This document shows, piece after piece, positions 1-8,892 of a stretch of 64,000 nt of DNA. Each line of letters begins with the position of its first letter. Within the stretch, counting starts at the first letter, position 1. This DNA comes from Bin80 sp026709335 (GTDB lineage Bacteria > Bacteroidota > Rhodothermia > Rhodothermales > Bin80), in assembly GCA_965200825.1 (NCBI GenBank), contig OZ241385.1, positions 2,976,001 through 3,040,000 on the forward strand, written 5' to 3'. Both the position numbers and the translations under genes were made by a program. Under the pieces are notes generated by a model. It was not told where the DNA came from, did not search any database, and saw only the letters and a program-made list of their open reading frames with translations.

Positions 1-228
1 TAACAATGACCAAAATATCCCCGGCCAACTCCGTTCACTGAAGATACTTGTACACCTTGGGCGGGGACAGTTGCAAACAACATTCACTTCACACTTGTCG
101 TGATAATAGATAATCAAGAGGGGGCGGACATCACATAGAAATGAGAATACTCAAATTCAACATGTCTACAGTGATGGAACATTAAAAAGGTACTATGATT
201 TATAAATTTATAAAGTTAGATATCTAAT

Positions 229-1509
229 ATGCATCCATACCATCGTACACAGGTCGGGCGTTTGATTGAATTTGTTTCGAACAGTTCTGACATGCGAATT
301 ATTGCCATCGTAGGTCCACGCCAAGTTGGCAAAACGGTCATTGCTCTTCAGGCTCGCCGGCAACTGATAGAATTAGGCTATACGTGTCAATACGTGCCTT
401 TTGACGATCCACGTTTCAGTCAACCGAAATGGCCTCGAGATGCAATCATCCCGGATACTAAACAAATTGAAGATCTTACAAATCCCAAAACTCTTATAGA
501 TATATGGGAGGAGGCCCGTAAAGTATCACTGAATTCGCCTCGGGGCCACGTTTTGTTTTTGGATGAAATTCAATTAATCTCAAAGTGGTCGAATTATGTC
601 AAGGGACTATGGGATAGAGATCGTAGAGAGGGCTACCCTCTTCATGTTGTGATTTTAGGATCAGCCGTCTGGCAGATGCTCGTTGGCCGTAATGAAAGCC
701 TTACGGGGCGTTTCCGAGAACTCAGGGTTACGCATTGGTCGTTTCCGGAGATGGATCGGATACTTGCTTTGACGACTGAGCAGTTTATGTTTTACGGCGG
801 TTATCCTGCCTCTTTACCCAAGGAGTCAGAGAAAACAAGGTTTGATTATTGGCACGAATACATCACAGAGACCATCATAGGCTCTGTAATAGGCCGGGAC
901 ATCCTACTGCTGAACCAGATCAAGAAACCTGCCTTGATGCGCCAATTAATTGAAATTACTCCTAACTACTCCGGTCAAATCATGGCATACAACAAGCTTT
1001 TAGGCCATCTTCAAGACAAAGACAATGCCACAACGGTAAAACATTACCTAAACTTGCTTTCCGATGCGGCTCTTATCACCACGCTCCCTCGATATACCCC
1101 GACACCGCATTTACGCATGACTTCTCCTCCCAAATTCAATGCCCTAAACACAGCATTGATGACTGCACCATCCGGTTATTCACTCAAGGAAGCACAGGTT
1201 GACCGATCCTTTTGGGGGCGTGTTGTGGAAAGCGCAGTAGGAGCACATTTATGTAACACGCGGAAGGCATCAACTCAAATTCATTATTGGCGCCCAAGAG
1301 ACGGTAAGCATGAGGTTGATTTTGTCATCTCACGGGGCCCGCATCTTGTCGGTATAGAGGTTAAGAGCGGTAAAAAACAGGCACGCCGTGGATTAGATGC
1401 GTTCAAAGACCGCTTCCCTTATGCCAAAACAATGATCGTGGGTTCGGGCGGTATTCCACTCAATGAGTTTTTTTCATTTTCCACAGACGAATGGATTGAA
1501 GATCAGTGA
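229..1509 (+). CDS. AAA ATPase with DUF4143 / PD-(D/E)xK-like C-terminus
   Basis: This 426-aa protein belongs to the broad bacterial family of AAA ATPases with a C-terminal DUF4143 domain. A Walker A motif GPRQVGKT is at residues 29-36 and a Walker B segment VLFLDEIQ at about 108-115. The C-terminus (about 325-426) has a nuclease-fold signature, D364 followed by E377-V-K379, as expected for the PD-(D/E)xK-like part of this family. Its cellular role is not established for most members; many sit in defence or mobile regions. Its stop overlaps the GTG start of the downstream NACHT gene (GTGA), so the two are probably co-translated. It is only distantly similar to the DUF4143 copies at 7.6 and 10.4 kb. 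The family call is firm; a role as partner of the NACHT protein is inference. Confidence 0.85.
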   Translation: MHPYHRTQVGRLIEFVSNSSDMRIIAIVGPRQVGKTVIALQARRQLIELGYTCQYVPFDDPRFSQPKWPRDAIIPDTKQIEDLTNPKTLIDIWEEARKVSLNSPRGHVLFLDEIQLISKWSNYVKGLWDRDRREGYPLHVVILGSAVWQMLVGRNESLTGRFRELRVTHWSFPEMDRILALTTEQFMFYGGYPASLPKESEKTRFDYWHEYITETIIGSVIGRDILLLNQIKKPALMRQLIEITPNYSGQIMAYNKLLGHLQDKDNATTVKHYLNLLSDAALITTLPRYTPTPHLRMTSPPKFNALNTALMTAPSGYSLKEAQVDRSFWGRVVESAVGAHLCNTRKASTQIHYWRPRDGKHEVDFVISRGPHLVGIEVKSGKKQARRGLDAFKDRFPYAKTMIVGSGGIPLNEFFSFSTDEWIEDQ

Positions 1510-4500
1510 ATGTGATTATGAAACTCGTACCGCGTACCGTCAGCCTAATCAAACCAGATTGTGATCCAATCTATGGACAAGATGGATTATCCCTGAGAGA
1601 TTTTGATTCCAGTCCTGGTTATATTCTTTTGGGGGAACCGGGAATGGGTAAGAGCACAGAGTTTGGTACGGCAGCGGATGGAATTGATGGTGCACATCTT
1701 ATCTCTGCGCGGAGGTTTATTCGGTCCAATTTGGATAACCATCCAGAGTGGCGAACAAAAACCATCTTCATTGATGGGCTTGATGAAATGCGTGCTGGTG
1801 GAGGAGATCCAAGATCTGCACTGGACAGGATCATCCATGGCCTGGAAGCATTGGGAACTCCCAAATTTCGTTTGTCCTGCCGATCCGGAAGCTGGTTAGG
1901 CTCTGGTGATTTGAAAGAATTCAGTTCGCTCTTGGGCAAAAAGGAAATTCCAGTACTCCAATTGAACCCGCTGAATTACGACGGTATCCGCATGGTTATC
2001 TCCCAACGTGGAGTTGACGAAAACACCGCCGAAAACATATTTATTGAGCGAGCTCATGAGTACGGGATGGGTGCTTTACTCGGGAATCCGCAATTACTCG
2101 ATTTCCTGATCACATCCATCAAATCAGAAGGTTGGCCTGGTAGCCAATTGAAAATGTTTGAAAGTGCTTGTCGAGAACTTGTCCAGGAACGAAATGCCGA
2201 ACATCGTGACGCACGTTCATTTGAATCTCTTCCCTCCCTGGAAGCAATCCTAACCGCGGCAGGATTGCTTTCTGCATACATGTTGATTGCAAACAAGAGT
2301 GGCTGGGCAAAAAATGATACGGGTGATTCCGAGATGTTATCTCTGCATGATTTGGAATTTCCTCAAGGCCTGCCCATCCAGGCAGCTTATGACTCAAGAC
2401 TCTTTGAGGGTCAGTCCTCCAGCAAAACCCCGATTCATCGGATCGTGGCCGAATTCCTTGGGGCACGCTATTTGAATCAAAAAATTCAGAGTGACCTAAG
2501 TGTCCAACGTGTCCTTGCCACCCTCATGGGACATAATGGGACTCTCTTGCCCGATCTTCGCGGGCTCGCTGCTTGGCTCGCTGCCTTGAATGACCAGGCA
2601 AGAGCAATTTTAACTGAGATAGACCCACGTACAGTTGCTTTCAACGGAGATACCAGTGGCTTCAGCACTTACGAGCGAAAGAAACTGCTCGTGAAGCTTG
2701 AACAACAAATTCATCTTAGCTCTGACTGGCCCTCTACTCCCACCTTGTATGCTCTAATGGGAAATGAAGACAGCTCAATCATCCAGGAATTCGCGAATTC
2801 GCCTGAGCGTTCAAAAAACAGGCAAACACTTGTTTATATGCTCCTCCGGGGAATTACGAAAATGTACTTCCATACGGGCGCTTCAGATAGGGAGAGTAAT
2901 TACGAAAACCTGTTGAATATCGTTCGTGATCACCACTGGAAATCCGATGTTCGCTGCGAGGCACTTGCTGCGTTAAACAGAATTCTTCACTGCACCTCAT
3001 GGCGCAGTGATAAACTGCAACAGATCTTAACGAAGTTGCAGAAAAAAAATATTGAAGACGAAAACCATGATCTCCAGGGCGCACTGCTACATCTCATGTA
3101 CCCAAGCGAGTTGCAACCCGCGGAGATATGGGATTATCTCGTTATGGAACCAGCCACCGATCATTATAGCGGTTATCAAAACTTTTTTGCAAACCTCACT
3201 GATAGATCTAACGACTATCACATCAAAGAATTACTGAACTCTCTTTGTGATCGTGCCTCCGAAGTCGTTCCAAAATTAGAAGGACAAAGGGTTGCAGATG
3301 TCGTGATTCAATTTCTTGCAAGAGGCCTGGAGCTGTTTGGAGATGAATTATGTACCCCGGAACTGTACCGCTGGTTTGAACTTGTTGAATACGACTATTC
3401 TATATCTCAGCTAATCCCCGCTTATAGTTCACGCCCAAGTTTTAGCCGACACGATAAAGCGAACACTGCAATTCGTGACTGGCTGGGTCAGCGAGAAAAT
3501 ATTCAGTATGCTCTCATCGAACATGGCCTGTTACGAAAAGATGTAACAATTGAGAATGCATCTCTTTTTAGAACGATAATATTCAAATTCGCAGGTAATA
3601 GTGCACCAGAGGGATTTCGCCTATGGTGTCTTGAGCGCTCGATACAACTTTGGAATTCAAATCAAAATGTGGCTCAAGAGCTCGCATCATGGTCCGTTCA
3701 GGCTCAAGAGGGTTGGGGTTTGCCTCTTTCTGATGAAGAAGTTGCCGAGGTCATTTCGGCCGTTCCCGGGTTAGTTCAATGGAATGACCAACGATTAAAA
3801 AATAGAGTCAAAGCTGAACATGAAATTGCTGAAATCAAGAAAAAACAAAAGAAAATTCAGGGTGTCTATCAAAAACAAAAACAGGATAAACTGGAATCCC
3901 TCCGCGAACAGCAAGCTGAACTGGCAAAAGGGCAATGCACGCCGATCATTCTTGATGAGCTTGCCGATATATACTTTAACAACCCCAATACCCGCGAGGA
4001 CAATCCTCAGACTTGTTTGAGGGATTACTTTGAAGGCGATGAAGAGTTGGTAAAGGCAACGCTGGCGGGATTTCGTAGCTTATTGAACCGAGATGATCTT
4101 CCGGATCTTGATCGAATTACTCAACTTGATGAGGAGAGTCGTGGATCATATTATGCACTTCCTTTTCTCGCGGGAATGGAAGAAGTATTCCAGACAAGTA
4201 ATGATTTAAATCATCTCTCTGAAACGGAAATTCGGCGAGCATTGGGGTTTTATCTGACCACGGAACTCCCCCGTCAGCAATATTTCCTTCTCAACCAGTT
4301 AAATCATCATGACACCGTCCCGGCGTGGTATAAACAGACTTTAGAGTGCTCTCCAAAGGCCGTAGCCGATGCGCTGGTTTCAGTGCACAACGCAAGTGTT
4401 CGCTCCAAAAACCCGCCTCATGCCCACATGTATGAGATGGCCTTTGATTCTATCTATGCTCATATAGCGAAGCTCGCTATACCGCGAATGTTTGCCGTAT

Positions 4501-5720
4501 TTCCTTCTCGATGCAGTGCTCGCAAATTGGAGTCTCTGCGTGTGATTCTATGGGGTGTCATTCTGAATAATGGACTTCCTACTGAAGAACTGAAAAAAAA
4601 TATTTCAAGACGACTAAATCGCAAACAAATGGATATAGGCCAGCGAGCTCAATGGCTGGGTGCGGGATTATCCGCCGACAGGGGTATTTATATTTCAATG
4701 CTGATCAAATTTCTGTCTACTGGGGAAGAAACACGCGTGCGCCATGTCATTGATTTCCTTGTTCCTACGGGCTTGGGGCAGCCAATTTTGCAAAATATCA
4801 ATGAATGGAGTTCTGATGAGATTCGCCAACTTGTTCAAGTATTCGGAAAACGTATTCAGCCACCTGTTTCTCGGAAGCGTGCAGGTCTTATGAGTGATGA
4901 CCAGAGAATCAGCCGCAAATTTCAGTTACTTTTCACATTTTGGATTGGAGAACTGAAAAAACGCATTTGCGATGAGGCAAGAAAGGATCTGGATATACTG
5001 GCATCCGAAATTGATTTATTAGCGTGGAGGCGAGAGATTGTACTCGCCCAAGAAGAACAAGCGAGGCGCCGCCGTGCGACAAAAGACTCGGATCTAAGCT
5101 TAGCACAGATCCATGAGGTTTTTCACAGCCAGGAAGCCTCCCCTGCAAATGCCGCAGATCTTACAGCCCTGACGCTTGATGTGCTTGAAGAATTAATAGA
5201 CGATATACGAAATGATCCAGCTAGTGCTTGGCGTCAATACTGGGATTGGGGGCAGAGTCCACGTAAACCTCTGATGCCGAAGCCGGAAAACGACTGCCGA
5301 GATATTCTACTTTTCAGCTTGGCGAGCAAACTCAAAAGATATCAAATTGATGTGCAGCCAGAGGGACACTATGCGGATGATCGTAGAGCAGATATTCGAA
5401 TATCATACGGATCTAATTTAGCGATTCCGATTGAAATCAAGAAGAATTCTCACAGAGATCTGTGGCGTGCCATCGTCGAGCAGCTTGTACAAAAATATAC
5501 AAGGGATCCAAAATCTGACGGTTACGGAATTTATTTAGTGTTCTGGTTTGGCGCCGACAGAAAATACATGAGAGTGGTCCCTCCAGAGGGGGGAACACCC
5601 AAGAAACCGTCAAAACTAAGGGAATTACTTGAAAAGCGGCTTGATCCAGAACTCAGAGGTAGAATTCATGTCGCCGTCGTTGATGTAGCTCCAGGAGGCA
5701 GGTTCGTGCAAGAGGATTGA
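1506..5720 (+). CDS. Giant NACHT-like STAND NTPase with C-terminal PD-(D/E)xK-like nuclease
   Basis: This 1,404-aa protein starts with an NTPase module: Walker A GEPGMGKST (residues 43-51) and a Walker B TIFIDGLDE (about 86-94), whose hydrophobic-D-G-x-D-E form is typical of NACHT domains. A long, mostly helical middle (about 330-1270) has no recognised motif except a charged coiled-coil near 765-810. The C-terminus contains D1296 in ADIRI and E1310-I-K1312, then a Q-rich helix (VEQLVQKY), matching a Mrr/RecB-like PD-(D/E)xK nuclease. The layout resembles STAND anti-phage sensors (Avs/bNACHT), with the helical middle as possible ligand sensor and the nuclease as effector; known Avs proteins usually carry the nuclease at the N-terminus. 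GTG 1506 is used because it overlaps the previous stop; GTG 1512 or ATG 1518 are alternatives. Defence function is inferred. Confidence 0.75.
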   Translation: MNVIMKLVPRTVSLIKPDCDPIYGQDGLSLRDFDSSPGYILLGEPGMGKSTEFGTAADGIDGAHLISARRFIRSNLDNHPEWRTKTIFIDGLDEMRAGGGDPRSALDRIIHGLEALGTPKFRLSCRSGSWLGSGDLKEFSSLLGKKEIPVLQLNPLNYDGIRMVISQRGVDENTAENIFIERAHEYGMGALLGNPQLLDFLITSIKSEGWPGSQLKMFESACRELVQERNAEHRDARSFESLPSLEAILTAAGLLSAYMLIANKSGWAKNDTGDSEMLSLHDLEFPQGLPIQAAYDSRLFEGQSSSKTPIHRIVAEFLGARYLNQKIQSDLSVQRVLATLMGHNGTLLPDLRGLAAWLAALNDQARAILTEIDPRTVAFNGDTSGFSTYERKKLLVKLEQQIHLSSDWPSTPTLYALMGNEDSSIIQEFANSPERSKNRQTLVYMLLRGITKMYFHTGASDRESNYENLLNIVRDHHWKSDVRCEALAALNRILHCTSWRSDKLQQILTKLQKKNIEDENHDLQGALLHLMYPSELQPAEIWDYLVMEPATDHYSGYQNFFANLTDRSNDYHIKELLNSLCDRASEVVPKLEGQRVADVVIQFLARGLELFGDELCTPELYRWFELVEYDYSISQLIPAYSSRPSFSRHDKANTAIRDWLGQRENIQYALIEHGLLRKDVTIENASLFRTIIFKFAGNSAPEGFRLWCLERSIQLWNSNQNVAQELASWSVQAQEGWGLPLSDEEVAEVISAVPGLVQWNDQRLKNRVKAEHEIAEIKKKQKKIQGVYQKQKQDKLESLREQQAELAKGQCTPIILDELADIYFNNPNTREDNPQTCLRDYFEGDEELVKATLAGFRSLLNRDDLPDLDRITQLDEESRGSYYALPFLAGMEEVFQTSNDLNHLSETEIRRALGFYLTTELPRQQYFLLNQLNHHDTVPAWYKQTLECSPKAVADALVSVHNASVRSKNPPHAHMYEMAFDSIYAHIAKLAIPRMFAVFPSRCSARKLESLRVILWGVILNNGLPTEELKKNISRRLNRKQMDIGQRAQWLGAGLSADRGIYISMLIKFLSTGEETRVRHVIDFLVPTGLGQPILQNINEWSSDEIRQLVQVFGKRIQPPVSRKRAGLMSDDQRISRKFQLLFTFWIGELKKRICDEARKDLDILASEIDLLAWRREIVLAQEEQARRRRATKDSDLSLAQIHEVFHSQEASPANAADLTALTLDVLEELIDDIRNDPASAWRQYWDWGQSPRKPLMPKPENDCRDILLFSLASKLKRYQIDVQPEGHYADDRRADIRISYGSNLAIPIEIKKNSHRDLWRAIVEQLVQKYTRDPKSDGYGIYLVFWFGADRKYMRVVPPEGGTPKKPSKLRELLEKRLDPELRGRIHVAVVDVAPGGRFVQED

Positions 5721-5852
5721 GGAATTGTTTCGGATTATCTTACTACTCAATAATCGGATCCCTGATATCGTGAGGCGATGGTTTACTCCAGATAGATTAG
5801 TGCCTGTGAATCGGAACATGTCATTCTGCTGTGAATTGGAAAATCGGTAATC

Positions 5853-6947
5853 TTGATTCGAGAATTAGTCATGTTTGGTATTATTTGGATGTTTTTCAGG
5901 GTGGTCGCTTCCACAGTGATGCGTGCAGTATTTTTTATATTCTTCAGCTGGTGGGTTCCCAACAAAGTATTGAATTTGGTGAACAAAATAAGCTACCGGC
6001 GAAAGCGGTCACGAAAAAGAGATTGGGGAGAATCTCCTGTGATATGTGATGCAAAAGTAATTGTGAGCAAAACCAAGGATGTGACGGACCAGGTCAAACT
6101 TGGAACGAAGACTGTTGCAAGCAGAGTGAAGGATGCGGGAGACCAAGTTAAACACGAGGCGAAAGCTACCGCCGGCAAGGTGATGGATGTCGGCAATCAG
6201 GTCAAACTCGGAACGCGGGCAGCTACAACCAGGATGGTGGATGCAGGAGATCAAATCAAACATGGAGCAAAAGCTGCCGCTGGTAACGTGGCAAACGTTG
6301 GCAACCAGGTTAAACTTGGGGCACAAGTAGTTACAGCCAAATTGGTCGATGCGGGGGATCAAGTCAAGCGTAACACTATAGCCGGTGCGAACATAGTGAC
6401 AGAAGTTGGAAAAGAAAAATTCTCCGAGATCCTCGCACTCGCCGAACCGAATTTGAAAATATTCCGCCGGGACATAACAGATGCATCAAAGAAATATACC
6501 GATGCAATTACCCATACGCTAGATCTTGCAGGCTACAAGCTGCGGAAATCCACTGAGTTGATAGATCCCGATGGACGCTACAGGAGTGATTTGAAAAAGG
6601 TCGCCGTAGCCTTTGGAGCTGCCACAGCGGGGGCTTACACTAAAATCCTCGCTGCCTCGCCAGGTTTTACAGAATTACCTCAGGCTCTGAAAACGAAAAT
6701 AGCTGTAGCTGGTCTGAGACCAGAAATGAGTTGGCGCCCAATAGCGATGGCTGAGAGTTTTTATGATTCTTCTATCCCCGAAGTGGTTAGGAATTTTGGA
6801 AAAGATGCTGTAGTGGAATTTTTAGATGGGAAGCATGCCAGTCATATTACTTCGGTGCATAACGACCCTTCCATGACAATGACGGACAGTAACATTGTCT
6901 GGGAAGCCGCTGGCGAGAACCTTGCGCGAGAGGCAGTGCTAATATGA
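5853..6947 (+). CDS. Membrane-anchored 18-residue-repeat protein with HNH-like C-terminal motif
   Basis: This 364-aa protein is not assigned to a named family. Residues 5-36 are strongly hydrophobic (one or two membrane segments), followed by a basic stretch. Residues 78-185 are six tandem 18-residue repeats of the form GDQVKxxAKxxxxxVxDx, preceded by a partial unit; they should form a long amphipathic helix like LEA or apolipoprotein repeats. The middle (190-310) is Ala/Lys-rich. The C-terminus has H328, H331 and H336, then N347 (SNIVWE) and N356 (ENLAR), a spacing resembling HNH/SHH-type toxin nucleases (DHI...NL...CN). The stop overlaps the next ATG (ATGA), giving a two-gene unit. A start at 5871 (ATG) is also possible. 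A membrane-tethered nuclease effector is a guess. Confidence 0.6.
   Translation: MIRELVMFGIIWMFFRVVASTVMRAVFFIFFSWWVPNKVLNLVNKISYRRKRSRKRDWGESPVICDAKVIVSKTKDVTDQVKLGTKTVASRVKDAGDQVKHEAKATAGKVMDVGNQVKLGTRAATTRMVDAGDQIKHGAKAAAGNVANVGNQVKLGAQVVTAKLVDAGDQVKRNTIAGANIVTEVGKEKFSEILALAEPNLKIFRRDITDASKKYTDAITHTLDLAGYKLRKSTELIDPDGRYRSDLKKVAVAFGAATAGAYTKILAASPGFTELPQALKTKIAVAGLRPEMSWRPIAMAESFYDSSIPEVVRNFGKDAVVEFLDGKHASHITSVHNDPSMTMTDSNIVWEAAGENLAREAVLI
6084..6407 (+). repeat. Six tandem 54-bp coding repeats
   Basis: Six in-frame 54-bp units encode the 18-residue repeats of the gene at 5853-6947. Each begins with (G/T)(D/N)Q(V/I)K and ends D(A/V) or similar. Units alternate between a KLG-type and a KH-type third position, suggesting growth by duplication of a two-unit (108-bp) block. 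The codon sequences have diverged, so the array is not a recent expansion. Confidence 0.8.
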
Positions 6948-7351
6948 CTGACGCAGAATTGACCCAAGCCAATGTAGCTAATATTGTCGACGCGACTGGG
7001 ATTGTAGCCACAGAAACTCTTGAGATTGCTGCGGCAACTGCATGTGTTGGTATGGCACTTGAAGGTATCGTAAGTTTGGGGGAGAACCTGATTTATGTTT
7101 ACGCCGGAGAACGCACTGCCAAGGAAGCTGCCCTTGACATGACAAAAAAGATGGCAAAGAAAGGAGTACTGTCTGCGGTGAGTGGAGTCGTAATATCAGT
7201 GGCAATCGCATGTGGAGCTGGTCCTGCACTCTCGAGTTTAGCTCCAGTAATGATTACCATAGGAGGTACCGTATACATAATTGGTGCAATCAACCGGATT
7301 ACGAAGGCTTACAAGAATACCCAGCCCGGCTTGGAGATTTCCACACCATAG
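6944..7351 (+). CDS. Small hydrophobic membrane protein, partner of the repeat protein
   Basis: This 135-aa protein is of unrecognised family. Hydrophobic, Ala/Gly-rich segments occur at about residues 22-45 and as a long stretch at 75-118 that could hold two membrane passes (GVVISVAIACGAG, PVMITIGGTVYIIGAI). A charged segment with several Lys residues (about 55-72) separates them. Its ATG overlaps the upstream stop (ATGA), implying translational coupling. In a toxin-like reading of the upstream gene it could be an immunity or membrane-targeting partner; it could equally be a pore-forming effector. Its 3' end abuts a degraded ISL3-type element. Confidence 0.6.
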   Translation: MTDAELTQANVANIVDATGIVATETLEIAAATACVGMALEGIVSLGENLIYVYAGERTAKEAALDMTKKMAKKGVLSAVSGVVISVAIACGAGPALSSLAPVMITIGGTVYIIGAINRITKAYKNTQPGLEISTP

Positions 7352-7383
7352 TGGAGATTTGTCCGTATAAATGATGGATACTA

Positions 7384-7562
7384 CTACGATTGTTGTGGAT
7401 AAAGCGCCAGATCTCCGCAGAAGAAGAGGATGGCGGATCTAAAGTTTTCAAATTTCCTGTATCCTCTACCGACCGTTTTGACCTCTTGGATTTTTCCATT
7501 CATTCGCTCCACTTTGGCATTGGTTTGTGGAAGACGTGAGCGGTAAACATATTCCCTACGAT
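7384..7562 (-). pseudogene. ISL3-type transposase C-terminal remnant, copy A
   Basis: The minus strand encodes about 55 residues ending in VGRGYRKFENFRSAILFFCG, the characteristic C-terminal tail of ISL3-family transposases (xRGYRNFENFRxxILFxCG). The rest of the transposase is missing: at 7563 the sequence switches abruptly to the middle of a DUF4143 gene read on the other strand. A second, diverged remnant is at 9811-9968. Confidence 0.7.
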
Positions 7563-8404
7563 TTAAACAAGCAGGGGAGAGCCTAGCAGGGCGAATTGAA
7601 TTTGTATCCCTCAATCCTCTCAGTATCCTTGAAGCGGATGAGAATGCTCAGGATTCTCTATGGGTTCGAGGTGGTTTTCCAGACAGTTTCCTCGCAGCCA
7701 CTGACGAAGACAGCCTGATATTCCGCCAGAACTTCATTCGCACATATCTGGAGCGTGATTTGGCAGAATTTGTGCAGATCCGAATACCTGCTGAAACTCT
7801 CGAACGGCTCTGGATCATGTTGGCTCACAGCCAAGGGGGGCTACTGAACATGGCGCGGTTGGCGAGCAACCTCGCCATGAGTGCCCCCTCAGTGTCACAG
7901 TACATTGATGTATTGGCTCGATTACTTTTGGTACGGCGACTTACCCCCTATTCGGCCAACACCCGCAAGAGGCTTGTAAAGTCTCCTAAGATCTACATCC
8001 GTGACAGTGGCCTGCTACATGCTCTGTTGGGTATTGAACAGTTTCATGATCTTGCAGGACATCCTATCGTCGGAGCTAGTTGGGAAGGATTTGTAATTGA
8101 GAATCTCCTTTCTGATGCGAATCCCAGAACGCGTGCCAGTTTTTACCGAACGTCCGCAGGAGCTGAACTTGACCTTGTACTGGAGATTCCAGGATTCCAA
8201 CGGCCTATAGCCATAGAAATCAAGCGCTCGCTTACTCCAAGCCTCGGCAAAGGATTCCTAAGTGCCATCAGTGATATTGAGCCAGAACGGGCCTTTATAG
8301 TGTACGCGGGCAAAGATCGATATCCGGTCGGGGAATCAATTGAAGTCATCGGACTCCGTGAGATGGCTCTAATGCTTTCAAGGCCTGATCTGATTCGATC
8401 ATAG
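7563..8404 (+). pseudogene. 5'-truncated copy of the DUF4143 ATPase gene
   Basis: From 7563 the sequence matches 10739-11580, the last two thirds of the intact DUF4143 gene, with no amino-acid difference in the shared reading frame. The N-terminal Walker A and B region is absent, so the product could not be an ATPase. An in-frame TTG at 7760 could start a 214-aa C-terminal fragment that retains the PD-(D/E)xK-like motif (AELD ... IAIEIKRS), but there is no evidence that it is expressed. Truncation was probably a deletion joining the ISL3 remnant to the gene interior. Confidence 0.85.
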
Positions 8405-8489
8405 AAATCCGATGAGCGGAATATGATTGAACTGTTTAGTCTGCAGATCGAAACATAATCCTAGTGTAATGTCCTTATTATATTAATGA
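7563..8489. repeat. 927-bp direct repeat, copy A
   Basis: This segment is identical to 10739-11665 apart from at least one base (T8483 versus C11659); the constant offset is 3,176 bp. It covers the DUF4143 3' part and about 85 bp beyond the stop. Together the two copies flank the TIR/membrane cassette in direct orientation, giving a substrate for loss of the cassette by homologous recombination. Confidence 0.9.
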
Positions 8490-8500
8490 CATTACACTAG
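8461..8500. repeat. Perfect 13-bp inverted repeat (foldback / solo IS-end-like)
   Basis: CTAGTGTAATGTC (8461-8473) is followed after 14 bp by its exact reverse complement (8488-8500). The ends contain TA, as expected for Tc/IS630-type insertion sites, so this may be a minimal foldback element or a binding site. In copy B the left arm is at 11637-11649; the equivalent right arm, in degraded form (11 of 13 matches), lies beyond the IS630 insertion near 12832-12844. Confidence 0.7.
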
Positions 8501-8596
8501 AGTTCCTGCCAAATTCCGACTTTATCCACAGGCTGCTAAGTCAAGTTGACCTTCAAGTGATACACCCACATCTTCGGGCAATACGGATAAAGATTC

Positions 8597-8629
8597 AACC
8601 ACAGCATGATGACTCATCATGTTGTGGTT
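8597..8629. promoter_or_regulatory. Near-perfect 33-bp palindrome upstream of the TIR cassette
   Basis: Two 16-bp arms (8597-8612, AACCACAGCATGATGA, and 8614-8629) are complementary at 15 of 16 positions around a single central base. This is too tight for an RNA hairpin terminator loop and looks like a dimer-binding operator or a recombinase site. It lies 264 bp upstream of the TIR gene. A second, looser inverted repeat (TTTACCAT at 8649-8656, ATGGTAAA at 8686-8693) lies between them. The remaining intergenic DNA, 8405-8892, shows no gene. Confidence 0.6.
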
Positions 8630-8892
8630 CATGGTCTAATTGTCCAGATTTACCATTTACTGTTAGTGATAGTAATGATTGATCAATGGTAAAACAAAAT
8701 GCAAGAATGGATATATTTACTTCCCGCCCGATACACCCAAGGAGCCCGCATGGATTTTGATATTAATATATGGTTATTACCCGACCAACTATATTTATCA
8801 TGCAGGACTCCATTCTACGGTTGATCTTTGATTTGGAACATTGCAATTTCGCTTTTGTAGCAATCTTTTGATCAAATTGATAAACCATAGTC

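Noticed and set aside
6084..6407. CRISPR-like repeat array
   Set aside because: The 54-bp repeats are contiguous, in frame and coding, with no spacers; no cas gene is present.
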